In this document: positions 19,864-30,036 of the stretch, one piece after another
Numbering within the stretch: the first letter of the stretch is position 1
How the letters are laid out: each line of letters opens with the position of its first letter
Origin: Pseudochryseolinea flava
GTDB taxonomy: Bacteria; Bacteroidota; Bacteroidia; Cytophagales; Cyclobacteriaceae
Assembly (NCBI RefSeq): GCF_003286915.1
Contig: NZ_QMFY01000005.1
Coordinates: 337,168 to 401,167, forward strand
Direction of reading: 5' to 3'
Length of the DNA: 64,000 nucleotides
Notes under the pieces: generated by a model
Told to the model about the DNA's origin: nothing
Database searches by the model: none
What the model saw: the letters and a program-made list of their open reading frames with translations, nothing else
Translations under genes and position numbers: made by a program

Positions 19864-21522
19864 TTACTGTCCAAGCACGCTTTCAAAAGCTTTCATGAGC
19901 GAAGGATCATTGGGCGCTGGCGCATTCATATTGACAAAATTCCCCTGGCGATCGACCAGAATGTACCGTGGAATGGAAGTAATATCAAACGTTGTAACGA
20001 CATCACCCTGTGGGCCGACACGATAATGTTTTATGGTGGATGATTCCAACGCGAGTTTTTTAATCATTTTACGCCACGCGTCGATGTCGTGATCAAGCGA
20101 CACATAGACAAAAGAAATTCTCGTCTTGTATTCGTCGTAAAGCGACTTTGCGGCGTACATCTCGCGAATGCATGGTCCACACGAACTGGCCCATAGAACA
20201 ATGTAAACCGGACGAATTCCGCTGATCTTTTTCAAATGCGCATTGAAGTTTTCTTCATCTTCCTTCCCGCCCAAAACGCGGTCGCGTTCAGCAGCAAGAA
20301 ATTCACCGTATTGTGTTTTCAATGGCTGGTGCTGCTCAAGGTCGGCAGCGATGGATTCTTCGAGTGGCGTGGCTTTTAAAATGTTGTAGGAATTCCAGAA
20401 TGTCGAATCATAATTCACTTTCAAGAGTCCCTCGCGGTTGGGTTCTTTACCTTTAAACTTTTCGAAGCTTTGAAGTACAATTTCACTTGTCATCAACTCA
20501 AGATGGTAATGATGTTGATAGCGCTCGCGTTTGTTATAGGCACGTCCTTCTTTCGAAGCGTACTGTAAATAGTATTTGCCGTTGAATTTTTTATAGGTAG
20601 ATACGGCTTCGATTGTGTCGTGAGAAGTATAGCGTGTCCACGCCGATTTGATGATTGCGTAGTCTTTCGTGTTAATGTAAAGTGTTCCCGACTGTCGCGC
20701 GCTGAACGTCGCATTGTTAAGCGTATCTTGATGATGTTCGTAGTGAATGATATAGACGTCTTGCTCATCATACGCGGTAATCCCTTCATATGTGAAGGAG
20801 AAGTCTTTCAACCTTCGTCGGAGCATGCTTACTTGATACTCATTAACAAAATCAAATTTTCCCTGTGAAGTTTTGATTTGATAGCCAACAGGATCCGCCG
20901 CCATGACGCTATAAAGCGCGATCGGATGATGGGTACTGTTGATTTTGGTGTTATCATAACTTCTGCGAAGCTGTGTTACGCGAACTTCTTCTCGCTGTCC
21001 CGGTGTGTGCTGCTGAATTCTATAACCTTTCGCTTTGTAAACATCGATCGCAGCTTCAATGATGCGCCCGTACATACCGCCATCTTTGCAGTAGTGACGA
21101 TAGAACGATTTGTATAAAAAAGGTTTGGTGTTATAATTCTTCTTCATCGCGTTGAATGCGCGCTGCACGATTTTCTCCGGACGAAGATCTTCGCTCATCA
21201 CCAACACGTCTTTTAGTTGGATCACCGATGGGCGCAAGGCAATCGTTATTTGCTGCGATGGATTTTGAATTTTTTTTGGTTCATAGCCGGTGCACGATAT
21301 CGTGATGATAACGGAGTCATGGATTGATTCAGGAATACGAAGTGTAAATGCGCCGTCTGCGTTGGTGCTCGTACCATACGGTTGCTTTTCGATACCGATT
21401 GAGGCGAAAGGAATACCAGCATTCGTTGTCTCGTCGATTACCTTTCCGTCAACCACGTAAAAGGATTGTCCATAGGCAGCTTTAATAAAAAGCGTTGCGA
21501 GTATCAATACTAAATATCTCAT
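19864..21522 (-). CDS. TlpA-like thioredoxin-fold protein with carboxypeptidase-like N-terminal domain
   Basis: 552 residues from ATG 21522 (MRYLVLILATLFIKAAYGQ signal peptide); the frame stays open 16 codons upstream. Residues about 22-105 are a CarboxypepD_reg-like beta sandwich (VDGKVIDETTNAGIPFASIGI, YGTSTNADGAFTLRIPE). A long middle region (PEKIVQRAFNAMKKNYNTKPF onward) is typical of Bacteroidota periplasmic proteins. The last 150 residues are thioredoxin-like with active site WASSCGPCIREM and a cis-proline region ITSIPRYILVDRQG. Probable periplasmic disulfide reductase or isomerase; partner unknown. Confidence 0.88.
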   Translation of the reverse strand: MRYLVLILATLFIKAAYGQSFYVVDGKVIDETTNAGIPFASIGIEKQPYGTSTNADGAFTLRIPESIHDSVIITISCTGYEPKKIQNPSQQITIALRPSVIQLKDVLVMSEDLRPEKIVQRAFNAMKKNYNTKPFLYKSFYRHYCKDGGMYGRIIEAAIDVYKAKGYRIQQHTPGQREEVRVTQLRRSYDNTKINSTHHPIALYSVMAADPVGYQIKTSQGKFDFVNEYQVSMLRRRLKDFSFTYEGITAYDEQDVYIIHYEHHQDTLNNATFSARQSGTLYINTKDYAIIKSAWTRYTSHDTIEAVSTYKKFNGKYYLQYASKEGRAYNKRERYQHHYHLELMTSEIVLQSFEKFKGKEPNREGLLKVNYDSTFWNSYNILKATPLEESIAADLEQHQPLKTQYGEFLAAERDRVLGGKEDEENFNAHLKKISGIRPVYIVLWASSCGPCIREMYAAKSLYDEYKTRISFVYVSLDHDIDAWRKMIKKLALESSTIKHYRVGPQGDVVTTFDITSIPRYILVDRQGNFVNMNAPAPNDPSLMKAFESVLGQ

Positions 21523-21877
21523 CTTTTGCCTGGGATGATGTTGTTCACGGGTGTTAAAGTTGACGGGCATTAGATCTTTGCTTTTTGTTGCCAGTTAATA
21601 ATGTATCGCGTGTGCTGTTTCTACTCACGTATGCGCAAAAATCTTCCATGAAAACAATCCGTCGCTGGCGACATGTCGTGAGATTTCAACCACTCGAATC
21701 TTCCTGACGTATTTTTTTTTGATTTTTTTACACCGGTAAAAATGTGGTTTTTGAGCTGTTTTCGCGGTTTTTTATTCTTTATATCAAACTAACCTGCGTC
21801 AAACCCCCAATAGTCTATTGGATTAGTAGTATTTAAAATTACCTTTGGCAAAATATCCACCAAATCGATAGATAAAC
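21523..21877. other. Intergenic region between divergent genes, 355 bp
   Basis: Contains the promoter and palindrome listed separately for the plus-strand gene. The minus-strand promoter is not obvious. A T-rich tract occurs at about 21711-21730. Confidence 0.4.
21807..21847 (+). promoter_or_regulatory. Promoter with overlapping 15-bp palindrome
   Basis: TTG (21818-21820), 19-bp spacer, TACCTTTG (21840-21847): a full Bacteroidota -33/-7 pair. A perfect palindrome CCAATAGTCTATTGG (21807-21821) covers the -33 element, placed where a repressor would block transcription. Confidence 0.6.
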
Positions 21878-22849
21878 ATGGTTTTAAGTAGAATTTATGT
21901 GCTCGCAATTATTCTTGCCATCGTTGTGGCCTTGCCGACTTGGGCACAAGTTGATTCCAACAGCGCGAATTCATCGCCGACTCAAAAAATTGTTGTCGTC
22001 ACCGGAAATAGGTTTTCGTATAAGCTTGTTCAGAAATGGATCGACGACTACAACAAGATTGTTCCTGACGTGCAAATTGTGATTGAATCGAGAGGTTCAG
22101 CGGATCCGACCAAGTATGATGTCCTTGCAGAGGTTTACCAACCAAATGACGAAATCAAAAAGAACAGAGAGTATTTAAATGTTGGTAGATATGCCGTGCT
22201 TCCTGTAGCCACGAGCAGCTCCGCATTCGCGAAACACTTTTCAGAGAAGGGACTAACCAAAGAACTTTTAAAACAGATTTACTTCAACGACATTTTTGCA
22301 GAGAAGGATCAGCGACAAAATATTGACGTGCCGTACACGGTTTACACAAGACAACAGAAAGCCGGTGTGCCATTTGTTTTTGCCAAGTATTTCGATTTTC
22401 AGCAGAAAGATCTTCAAGGAACAACTATCGCCGGTGCTGATGAACATCTGCTGAAAGCGACCCTACGCGATCCAAACGGTGTAACGTATTTACCGCTGGC
22501 ACTCATCTACGATCAACAAACACGCAAGCCTGTTGAAGGTCTTACGGTCATACCGGTCGATTTGAATGGCAATGGAAAAATTAATGACGAAGAAAAATTT
22601 TATGGTGACTTGAACGTGGTGATTGAAACGTTAGAAAAGAAAGACCTAAGCGATATCAAGAATGTTCCCATTGAATATCTTCACTTGTCTGTCGACAAAC
22701 AAATCGTCAACCAAGAGGCAATAAATTTTCTGAAGTGGGTGAATGAACATGGCCAATCATATCTGCATGAGTTTGGTTATTTGCTTCCCGAGGCAAAGCA
22801 TTTTGAGAAGGAAAAATTTATTGAATTCGCTTCAAAACGCAGTCGCTAA
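21878..22849 (+). CDS. Periplasmic substrate-binding protein, PstS-like fold
   Basis: 323 residues with a signal peptide (MVLSRIYVLAIILAIVVALPTWAQ). The mature part begins QKIVVVTGNRFSYKLVQKWIDDYNKIVPDVQIVIESRGSA, the layout of PBP-like (phosphate/sulfate/molybdate) proteins. It also has an EF-hand-like loop DLNGNGKINDEE. No ABC permease follows; instead a TonB receptor starts 238 bp downstream, so it may cooperate with outer-membrane import. The ligand is unknown. Confidence 0.75.
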   Translation: MVLSRIYVLAIILAIVVALPTWAQVDSNSANSSPTQKIVVVTGNRFSYKLVQKWIDDYNKIVPDVQIVIESRGSADPTKYDVLAEVYQPNDEIKKNREYLNVGRYAVLPVATSSSAFAKHFSEKGLTKELLKQIYFNDIFAEKDQRQNIDVPYTVYTRQQKAGVPFVFAKYFDFQQKDLQGTTIAGADEHLLKATLRDPNGVTYLPLALIYDQQTRKPVEGLTVIPVDLNGNGKINDEEKFYGDLNVVIETLEKKDLSDIKNVPIEYLHLSVDKQIVNQEAINFLKWVNEHGQSYLHEFGYLLPEAKHFEKEKFIEFASKRSR

Positions 22850-23087
22850 TGAATGTAAAGATTTTATCGAGCGACATACCTTCGAATACAATGGAAAACT
22901 TTAACCCCGATTCAGCCATGAAAATGTATACAAACCGCTGTTGTAGGTAGTGGTCTACTGCCAATGCAACACCAATAGCGATGTGTTGTATTCATTGTCA
23001 TTGCATGTAAGCGTTTGACAACCCAAGGTATGGTTTATCGCAAAATGCCAGACCTCTCAAGTATCTCATTTAACAAGTTTATTTAGT

Positions 23088-25673
23088 ATGATTCGAAAAT
23101 TACAAATCGTTTTCGCATGGATGCTTTTTGCTACAACGGCATGGGCACAAGATGCAGTAGTTGGAATAGTGAAAGATACCGACGGTTCTCCCGTAGTTGG
23201 AGCCACTGTATTGGTGAAAGGACAAAATAGTCTTTACGCTGTAACAGACGCCAATGGGGAGTTCAAACTCACACCACCAAAAGAAGTTCCGTTTACAATT
23301 CGTGTGAGCTTTGCTTCTTTTCAAACAAAAGAAATTCAGATTTATGAATTGAGCGATGAAGCGCTTGAAGTAACACTCAATGCTGATAATCTTCTTAGCG
23401 AAGTTGTGGTGACAGCAAGAAGACGTAATGAAACAGCGCAGGATGTTCCCATTCCAATTTCTATTGTTGGAGGTCAGGCCATTGAACAAACTGGTGCGTT
23501 CAATGTAAACCGCGTGAAAGAGCTAATTCCTTCTGTTCAGCTTTATTCTTCAAACCCACGTAACACAGGGATTAACATTCGCGGGCTCGGATCTCCATTT
23601 GGATTAACCAACGATGGTCTTGATCCAGGCGTCGGTTTCTATGTAGATGGTGTTTACTACGCACGTCCTGCGGCGGCAACACTCGACTTCATCGATGTAG
23701 AGCAAATCGAAGTTTTACGCGGCCCTCAAGGAACGTTGTTCGGAAAGAATACTACTTCAGGCGCGTTCAACATCACAACACGTAAAGCGAGCTTCACACC
23801 CGGAGCAAGCTTTGAAGTAAGCTACGGAAATTATGGATACATTCAGGCGAAGGCTTCTGTTACAGGACCGTTAAGTAAGAAGTTTGCAGCGCGCCTTTCG
23901 TTTTCTGGAACACAACGTGACGGCTTAATTGAAAATGTAAACACGGGAAAGTACACGAACGATATCAATAACATCGGTGGTCGCTTACAGCTTTTGTATA
24001 AAGCGTCAGAGAAAACAACCATCACACTGTCGGGGGATATTACTGAGCAACGGCCAGATGGATATGCACAAGTTGTTGCCGGCGTAGTAGAAACTAAACG
24101 TGCACCACTTCGACAGTTTAGTACCATCATCAGCGATCTCAATTATTCGTTGCCCAGCAGCAATGCATTTGATCGCAAGATAGATCATGATACGCCTTGG
24201 AGATCGGGTAACGATCTTGGTGGCGTGTCACTTAATATTGATTCGAAAATTGGGCCAGGTACGCTTACCGCTACAACAGCGTATCGCTACTGGAACTGGG
24301 ATCCGTCTAACGACAGAGATTTCACCGGACTTCAGGCGCTTGCGAAATCACAAAATCCTGCCGAGCATAAAAACTGGTCTCAAGAAATACGTTATGCTGG
24401 TGAGATATCAGAAAAACTTAGTGGTGTAGTAGGGCTGTTCTACATCGATCAGGAAGTACAGATTCATGGGACAGAAGAATCGGGGCGCGATCAGTGGCGC
24501 TTTGCACAAAGTTCAACGAATCCACTTTGGCAAACACCAGGGCTATTTGAAGGTTTTGGTATCCGCACAGAAGCCTCTATCAAATCGCAGAGTGCTGCGG
24601 CGTTTGCTAACATAGATTGGAAAGTCACTGATAAATTACATATCCTCCCTGGTATCCGTTTCAACTACGATAAGAAAGATGTGTCTTACGACAGAAGAGC
24701 ATATGGTGGATTGGATACTGCGACCTATGCAGGTTCTAAAGCAGACAAGACGTTTTTGCAAAATTCAAAAAACGGCGTGTATACAAGCCAGAACTATAAG
24801 GCCGATGCAGATGAAAATAATTTGACCTATCAACTCACTGTTGCTTATCAGGCTAACAAAAACGTAAATGCATTCGCAACATATTCAACAAGCTTTAAGC
24901 CAGTAGGTGTGAATGTCGCGGGTCTTCCAACCATTAGTGGAGCCGCAGCGACGGACCTCGCGGTCATTAAACCCGAAGACGTGAAACATCTTGAAGTCGG
25001 TGTGAAGACTACACCGTTTGATAATTTCACATTAAACTTTGTTGTTCACAATACGGACATTAAAAATTATCAAGCAAATGTGCAGTCTCCTGAGCCGGGC
25101 GTTAACCGAGGTTACATCGCTAACGCAGAAGAAGTAAACGTTCGTGGTGCCGAACTTGATGCGAACATTAGAGCGAACACGCATTTCTCTTTCTATGCGT
25201 CGGTAGCTTATACCGAAGGCACTTATGAGAAGTTTACAAATGCACCGCTGCCACTTGAAGAAACAGGACTTACGGATGGTGAGGGGAAACCCGTTTACTT
25301 GAAAGATATTTCAGGTGAAGACCTGCCAGGTATTTCCAAATGGTCTACGTCTGTAGGAGGAGAGTTTTCAACACCGGCGAAATTCTTGCGCCAGGAATCG
25401 ACATTCTTTATTGGATTGGATTCATACTATCGCTCAGAATTTTCATCGAGCCCGACCCCATCGAAATTCCTGAACGTTGATGGCTATCTACTTCTCAACG
25501 CACGCGCAGGTTTCCGGATCTCTGCGGGTACTTCGGTCTTTGTGTGGTCACGCAACCTCACTGACAAAAACTACTACGAGCAATTACTCGTAGCGGGCGG
25601 AAATGCTGGTCATTATGCTGGTGTTCTTGGTGATCAGAGAACCTACGGTGTGACATTGAGACATTCGTTCTAA
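23088..25673 (+). CDS. TonB-dependent outer-membrane receptor
   Basis: 861 residues. Signal peptide, CarboxypepD_reg domain (VGIVKDTDGSPVVGATVLVKG, about 22-110), plug domain (VPIPISIVGGQAIEQTGAF to GAFNITTRK, about 120-230) with VLRGPQGTLFGKNTTSG, then a 22-strand-type barrel ending in GVTLRHSF with terminal phenylalanine. No SusD follows, and the barrel resembles siderophore/vitamin-type receptors more than SusC. It imports a ligand using TonB-ExbBD energy; the upstream binding protein may share the substrate. Confidence 0.93.
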   Translation: MIRKLQIVFAWMLFATTAWAQDAVVGIVKDTDGSPVVGATVLVKGQNSLYAVTDANGEFKLTPPKEVPFTIRVSFASFQTKEIQIYELSDEALEVTLNADNLLSEVVVTARRRNETAQDVPIPISIVGGQAIEQTGAFNVNRVKELIPSVQLYSSNPRNTGINIRGLGSPFGLTNDGLDPGVGFYVDGVYYARPAAATLDFIDVEQIEVLRGPQGTLFGKNTTSGAFNITTRKASFTPGASFEVSYGNYGYIQAKASVTGPLSKKFAARLSFSGTQRDGLIENVNTGKYTNDINNIGGRLQLLYKASEKTTITLSGDITEQRPDGYAQVVAGVVETKRAPLRQFSTIISDLNYSLPSSNAFDRKIDHDTPWRSGNDLGGVSLNIDSKIGPGTLTATTAYRYWNWDPSNDRDFTGLQALAKSQNPAEHKNWSQEIRYAGEISEKLSGVVGLFYIDQEVQIHGTEESGRDQWRFAQSSTNPLWQTPGLFEGFGIRTEASIKSQSAAAFANIDWKVTDKLHILPGIRFNYDKKDVSYDRRAYGGLDTATYAGSKADKTFLQNSKNGVYTSQNYKADADENNLTYQLTVAYQANKNVNAFATYSTSFKPVGVNVAGLPTISGAAATDLAVIKPEDVKHLEVGVKTTPFDNFTLNFVVHNTDIKNYQANVQSPEPGVNRGYIANAEEVNVRGAELDANIRANTHFSFYASVAYTEGTYEKFTNAPLPLEETGLTDGEGKPVYLKDISGEDLPGISKWSTSVGGEFSTPAKFLRQESTFFIGLDSYYRSEFSSSPTPSKFLNVDGYLLLNARAGFRISAGTSVFVWSRNLTDKNYYEQLLVAGGNAGHYAGVLGDQRTYGVTLRHSF

Positions 25674-25693
25674 TTTTAGTTTGACTACAAGAT

Positions 25694-25727
25694 AAAGCGC
25701 ATGGTATTGTTGCCGTGCGCTTTTTTT
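25694..25727 (+). terminator. Terminator after the TonB receptor
   Basis: Stem AAAGCGCATGG / CCGTGCGCTTT (one G-T pair), short loop, T7 tail. Confidence 0.8.
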
Positions 25728-25891
25728 ATGAACGACCGATAACGATTTTTAGCCGTAATGCGGTGTGTGATGTGCCTTTGATGGAAGCAACACTTTTTTT
25801 AGTGTGCGAAAAGTGTGCGCGCTATTTTTTGTGAACGGAGGATAGAGGGCTAATAATTTTTTTACATTCGAGTTTGTAAAAATAAAAATCT

Positions 25892-27505
25892 ATGTCCTTT
25901 TCACGTCTGTCGTACTTTTGTGCGCTCTCTACATTTACTGCTTCCATTTTATTGGTTACAAGTTGTGACTCTCCCAGGGTGACGTCACCAGAAGCGAAAG
26001 TTGCTTTCGAACGGGTGATTCCAAAACCGAATGCAACAACATCCACGGGAAAAACTTTTCTCATCACAGAAAGTACGACCATTGTTGCCGCGTCCGAGTT
26101 GCAAGACGTCGCGAAATATCTCGCACAAAATCTTCAGCATATAACCGGCATTTCTCCAACGCTGACGACAAACGTAACGAAAGGTGCGATCGTCTTATCC
26201 CTCGAAGGTGGTTCTGCTGATTTGGGAAGTGAAGGATATACGTTGCAGATTGACGAAGATCAACTTAAAATCGTTGCTAACAAGCCTGCCGGTATCTTTT
26301 ATGGAATTCAAACCGTTCGTCAGATCATTGCCGATAAAAATGATAAGAGCAGCCGCGACGAATGGGAAGTAGCGACAGGTACCATCACGGATCATCCGGA
26401 ATATCCTTGGCGTGGTTCAATGCTCGATGTAGCTCGTCACTTTTTTTCCGTAGCAGATGTTAAGCGTTACATCGACTTACTTAGCTTCTATAAAATCAAC
26501 ATTCTTCATTTGCATCTCAGTGACGATCAAGGGTGGCGAATCGAAATCAAATCATGGCCCAACCTCACGGCTATTGGCGGACAAAGTCAAGTCGGTGGAG
26601 GAAAAGGCGGATTTTATACGCAAGAACAATACAAGGAGATCGTGGCTTATGCACAGAGTCGATTTATCACGATCGTCCCTGAGATCGATCTTCCTGGTCA
26701 CATCAACGCCGCATTGGTCTCGTATCCTGGTGAACTTCTACCGGGTCCATCGATTGTTCTTGAAGCTACGAAACCACGCCCAGTAGCGGGTCGGCCACAC
26801 ATCGGAACGGAAGTGGGATTTAGTACACTTAGTATCAAGAAAGAATTGACATTTAAATTCGTAGAGGATGTGATCCGTGAGATTGCTTCCATCACGCCGG
26901 GACCTTATTTCCACGTAGGCGGAGATGAAGCTGCAGTAACTAAAAAAGCTGATTACATCACGTTCATCAATCGCTTCAAAGAAATCGTAAATGCCAATGG
27001 AAAGATCATGATTGGATGGGAAGAGATCGCACAGGCAGATCTTGATTCGACATCCATTGCGCAGTTTTGGCATTCTCAGGATCACGCCAATACTGCGGCG
27101 GAGAAAGGTGCGAAAATTATTTTTTCTCCTTCCACCAAAGCTTATCTCGATATGCAGTATGATTCGACATCACGCATCGGTTTGCATTGGGCTGCCTACA
27201 TTGAAGTTGATTCTTCATACATGTGGGACCCAACAACGCTCGTCAGTGAGATTGAACGTAAGCAAATTATGGGCGTTGAAGCACCACTTTGGACTGAGAC
27301 CGTTGTCACGATGGACGACATTGAATATCTCGTTTTTCCACGCTTGCCAGGAATAGCCGAGATTGGTTGGACATCCTCCGCCGTGAGAAATTGGGAGGAC
27401 TATAAAGTACGACTTGCAAACCACGCCGTTCTTTGGAGAAAAATGGAAATCGATTTTTATAGATCACCAAAAGTAAGTTGGGCCGATAGCACGAGAACGA
27501 AGTAG
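25892..27505 (+). CDS. Beta-N-acetylhexosaminidase, GH20, lipoprotein
   Basis: 537 residues. Lipoprotein signal with lipobox LVTSC. GH20b-type N-terminal domain (about 40-165: LSLEGGSADLGSEGYTLQI, GIFYGIQTVRQI), then the TIM barrel: YPWRGSMLDVARHFFSV, NILHLHLSDDQGWRIEIKSWP, EIDLPGHINAAL, and the catalytic Asp-Glu pair in HVGGDEA (about 344-345). Releases terminal GlcNAc/GalNAc from chitooligosaccharides or glycans, probably at the outer membrane. It stands alone between terminators. Confidence 0.95.
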   Translation: MSFSRLSYFCALSTFTASILLVTSCDSPRVTSPEAKVAFERVIPKPNATTSTGKTFLITESTTIVAASELQDVAKYLAQNLQHITGISPTLTTNVTKGAIVLSLEGGSADLGSEGYTLQIDEDQLKIVANKPAGIFYGIQTVRQIIADKNDKSSRDEWEVATGTITDHPEYPWRGSMLDVARHFFSVADVKRYIDLLSFYKINILHLHLSDDQGWRIEIKSWPNLTAIGGQSQVGGGKGGFYTQEQYKEIVAYAQSRFITIVPEIDLPGHINAALVSYPGELLPGPSIVLEATKPRPVAGRPHIGTEVGFSTLSIKKELTFKFVEDVIREIASITPGPYFHVGGDEAAVTKKADYITFINRFKEIVNANGKIMIGWEEIAQADLDSTSIAQFWHSQDHANTAAEKGAKIIFSPSTKAYLDMQYDSTSRIGLHWAAYIEVDSSYMWDPTTLVSEIERKQIMGVEAPLWTETVVTMDDIEYLVFPRLPGIAEIGWTSSAVRNWEDYKVRLANHAVLWRKMEIDFYRSPKVSWADSTRTK

Positions 27506-27571
27506 CGCTAAGGTAGAGATGTTAATATCTACAGATAGCATCAACGCTGCGCGGACATTTAGTAAAAACGA

Positions 27572-27614
27572 AAGCCTTTGAAATTCACATGGCAATTTCA
27601 AAGGCTTCTTTTTT
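27572..27614. terminator. Strong hairpin terminator between convergent genes
   Basis: Perfect 14-bp stem AAGCCTTTGAAATT / AATTTCAAAGGCTT (27572-27585, 27594-27607), 8-nt loop, T-rich tail on the plus strand. Sits between two convergent genes and may serve both. Confidence 0.85.
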
Positions 27615-27649
27615 GTTCGACTGATCTAAAAATAATTCAGCAGCAGCAT

Positions 27650-28879
27650 TTATTCGCGATCGATTTTATACAATCGACCTTCATCGGTAACGGCATAGAG
27701 CGCATCATCCGGACCTTGCGTAATATCTCTAAAGCGTTGATTTTGATCGGCTAGTAATCTTTCCTCGCCAACTACTTTGTTGTCGTCGTTGATCACCAAT
27801 CGTGCGATATGTTTTCCACTCAGCGCGCCAATGAATAAGTTATCTTCCCACTCGGGAACACGATCACCATCATAGAAAGTAATTCCACTTGGTGAGATCA
27901 CAGGATCCCAATAGTAAACAGGTTGCGCCAAGCCATCTTTCTGCTGGATACCGTCGCCGATGGTTGCACCAGTATACTCAATACCATAAGTGATGGTTGG
28001 CCATCCGTAATTCGTACCGGCAACAACGCGATTGATTTCATCGCCACCGCGCGGTCCATGCTCGCTTTGCCAGAGATCTCCCGTCTCAGGATGACGTGCA
28101 ATGCCCTGCGGATTTCGATGACCAATACTGTATAGTTCCGGAAGTGCATCCCCTGGGAAGTCGGGATTTCCGGCAGCGGGTTCACCGTCTGTTGTGATGC
28201 GTATAATTTTTCCAAGTGCAGCGTTAGTAGCTTGTGCCAGTGGTCGTGTTGCGAGATCTGATCGCTCACCCGTGCTCACGAAAAGATTTCCACTGCCGTC
28301 AAAGATTACGCGACCGCCATAATGCAGATCGCCGTTGTAACTTGGTGCTGCACGGTAAATCACCGTAGCGTTTTCAATGCTCTTCTCATCATTCGATAAT
28401 CTACCTTTTGCTACCGCCGTGTGCGTACCGCCTTCACTCGACTCAGAAAATGCCCAGTATACCATTCTGTTAGTGTTAAACTGCGGATCGATACAAAGTC
28501 CGAGTAATCCACCTTGGCCCTCTGCGTTTACTGAAGGTACGCCAAGCAGCGCATCACTGATTTCTCCTGTGGTTGTTACGATACGAAGTTTGCCGGCCTT
28601 CTCGGTGATGAGAAGACGTCCATCAGGAAGACTTGTAACACCCCAAGGTTTTTCAAGTTCTGATGTGATAATAGTTGCCTTGATAGGCGTCGTGGTTTGA
28701 ACACTACCAATACGTGTCTGCCCTGTAAACGCAGGTTTGTAAGTTGTATTAGCAGGTAATGTCTCAACGGGCGCGCCGGTTTGAGGATTGTCGTTGTCAT
28801 CATCATCGTCATCATCCGAACAACCTACAACGAGTGACAGGCATGCGACCATCGCGATTAGATATCTTTTTGCTTGCAT
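27650..28879 (-). CDS. PQQ-dependent sugar dehydrogenase, surface lipoprotein
   Basis: 409 residues of the soluble glucose/sorbosone dehydrogenase family (six-bladed propeller). The lipobox is VVGC, followed by SDDDDDDDN, the acidic export signal that sends Bacteroidota lipoproteins to the cell surface. Domain landmarks: LEKPWGVTSLPDGRLLITEKAGKLRIV, GGLLGLCIDPQF, HYGGRVIFDGSGNLFVSTGER, IGHRNPQGIARHPETGDLWQSEHGPRGGDEIN with the catalytic His and Arg. Oxidises sugar using periplasmic PQQ; the exact substrate is unknown. Confidence 0.93.
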   Translation of the reverse strand: MQAKRYLIAMVACLSLVVGCSDDDDDDDNDNPQTGAPVETLPANTTYKPAFTGQTRIGSVQTTTPIKATIITSELEKPWGVTSLPDGRLLITEKAGKLRIVTTTGEISDALLGVPSVNAEGQGGLLGLCIDPQFNTNRMVYWAFSESSEGGTHTAVAKGRLSNDEKSIENATVIYRAAPSYNGDLHYGGRVIFDGSGNLFVSTGERSDLATRPLAQATNAALGKIIRITTDGEPAAGNPDFPGDALPELYSIGHRNPQGIARHPETGDLWQSEHGPRGGDEINRVVAGTNYGWPTITYGIEYTGATIGDGIQQKDGLAQPVYYWDPVISPSGITFYDGDRVPEWEDNLFIGALSGKHIARLVINDDNKVVGEERLLADQNQRFRDITQGPDDALYAVTDEGRLYKIDRE

Positions 28880-29114
28880 ATAAAAATTGTATTTAGATAA
28901 AAACGATGTTCAAACTTGAAGCCTGAACAGTTTGTATCCAAATGTCACACGAAGCGTTTACAGTTCGTTCGCTAAAACGCCTTTAATGTCAGACGTTAAG
29001 CAATGAACATCACATGTGCCACGTTGAAGAAAAATTTCTCCCATGTGAATGTGGAAAAATGTCTCGGTAAAAATAAGGTGAGTGCTAGGAGATGCAGCGT
29101 GTTAGCAGCAACAT

Positions 29115-29993
29115 TTAGAAAGTTGCTTTTATTGCCGGATCGGTTAGAATAATAAAATCTGCGAGGTGCTGATATTTTGTCCAGTCCGGGCTATTGAAAT
29201 CATCGGCGCGGAAACAACTGATCGTGGTTATCCTCACGCGTTTGTTTATTCGTTCAAGCTGTGTCACTGTTCCTAAGCGTTCGTCAGTATGAAACTTGCC
29301 ATTGAGGTGAAACACTTTTGTTTTCTTATTCACTTTCCAGGCTTCATAAATGCTCTCCGCCATGGTCGCATCCCATAGAGATTGCGCGTAATACATATTG
29401 CGATTAGGAACATGACCACCCATGATTGTTTTAAATCGTTCCGCGTAGCGTGCGTTTACAGTGTCGATAGGCAACGAAGCGAAATATTGTTTAGCATCTT
29501 TTTCTAACGCATCGAGCGACGCTAAACCTTTTCGACTCACGAGATTAACATACCTCCGCGGCGCATTGGCGGCGATAACTTTTTGATGAAGTGCGCGTGC
29601 CGTGTTTACAGGACCGGCATAGTCGCGATAATTTTTCCATGCACGTCCTTCTTTAATGAGTTGCTGCTCGGTAATTATACCGGCAACGTATTCGTCGACT
29701 ACGATCTGACAATCGCGCTCGAACATCTCCATGCTCAACGTAACATCTTTGTGTGCGGCAAGTAGTGCTTTGTACAAGGTGTCTTGCATGACATGTCCAA
29801 TGCTGTCGTTATGTTCTTCGCCGAAGAATATAATATCGAAGTCGCCTGCGTGTTCTACAATATTTTCTAACGTAGCAATCGACTTTGTTTTTGTATTGTA
29901 TATTTTGAAATGCTGCGATACTTCTTGCGCTTGAACTGCACCGATAAAAACTAGTGAGATTAATAGTAGAGCAATCTTATTCATCGACATCAT
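29115..29993 (-). CDS. ChaN-family (DUF399) protein
   Basis: About 290 residues. Signal peptide after alternative starts at 29993, 29990 and 29984 (MNKIALLLISLVFIGAVQAQ). ChaN/Tiki-superfamily motifs: IIFFGEEHNDSIGHVMQDTL, LSMEMFERDCQ, and FHLNGKFHTDERLG (the paired histidines). ChaN binds haem in Campylobacter, and related Tiki/TraB proteins are metalloproteases. The role here is unproved. Separated from ssrA by a hairpin and repeats. Confidence 0.85.
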   Translation of the reverse strand: MMSMNKIALLLISLVFIGAVQAQEVSQHFKIYNTKTKSIATLENIVEHAGDFDIIFFGEEHNDSIGHVMQDTLYKALLAAHKDVTLSMEMFERDCQIVVDEYVAGIITEQQLIKEGRAWKNYRDYAGPVNTARALHQKVIAANAPRRYVNLVSRKGLASLDALEKDAKQYFASLPIDTVNARYAERFKTIMGGHVPNRNMYYAQSLWDATMAESIYEAWKVNKKTKVFHLNGKFHTDERLGTVTQLERINKRVRITTISCFRADDFNSPDWTKYQHLADFIILTDPAIKATF

Positions 29994-30011
29994 CGTTCAT
30001 TATAACCCAAA

Positions 30012-30036
30012 GGGGCTCATCTCCCCAGATGAGCCC
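30012..30036. other. Perfect 10-bp hairpin upstream of the ChaN-like gene
   Basis: GGGCTCATCT (30013-30022), CCCC loop, AGATGAGCCC (30027-30036). It is followed by only weak T tracts on both sides, so it may be a 5' leader structure rather than a terminator. Confidence 0.55.

Noticed and set aside
25912..25919. TACTTTTG inside the GH20 gene as its promoter
   Set aside because: It would start transcription after the lipoprotein signal sequence, which is needed by the protein.
30012..30036. Hairpin as a Rho-independent terminator
   Set aside because: No adequate T tract on either strand; kept as a structure of unknown role.
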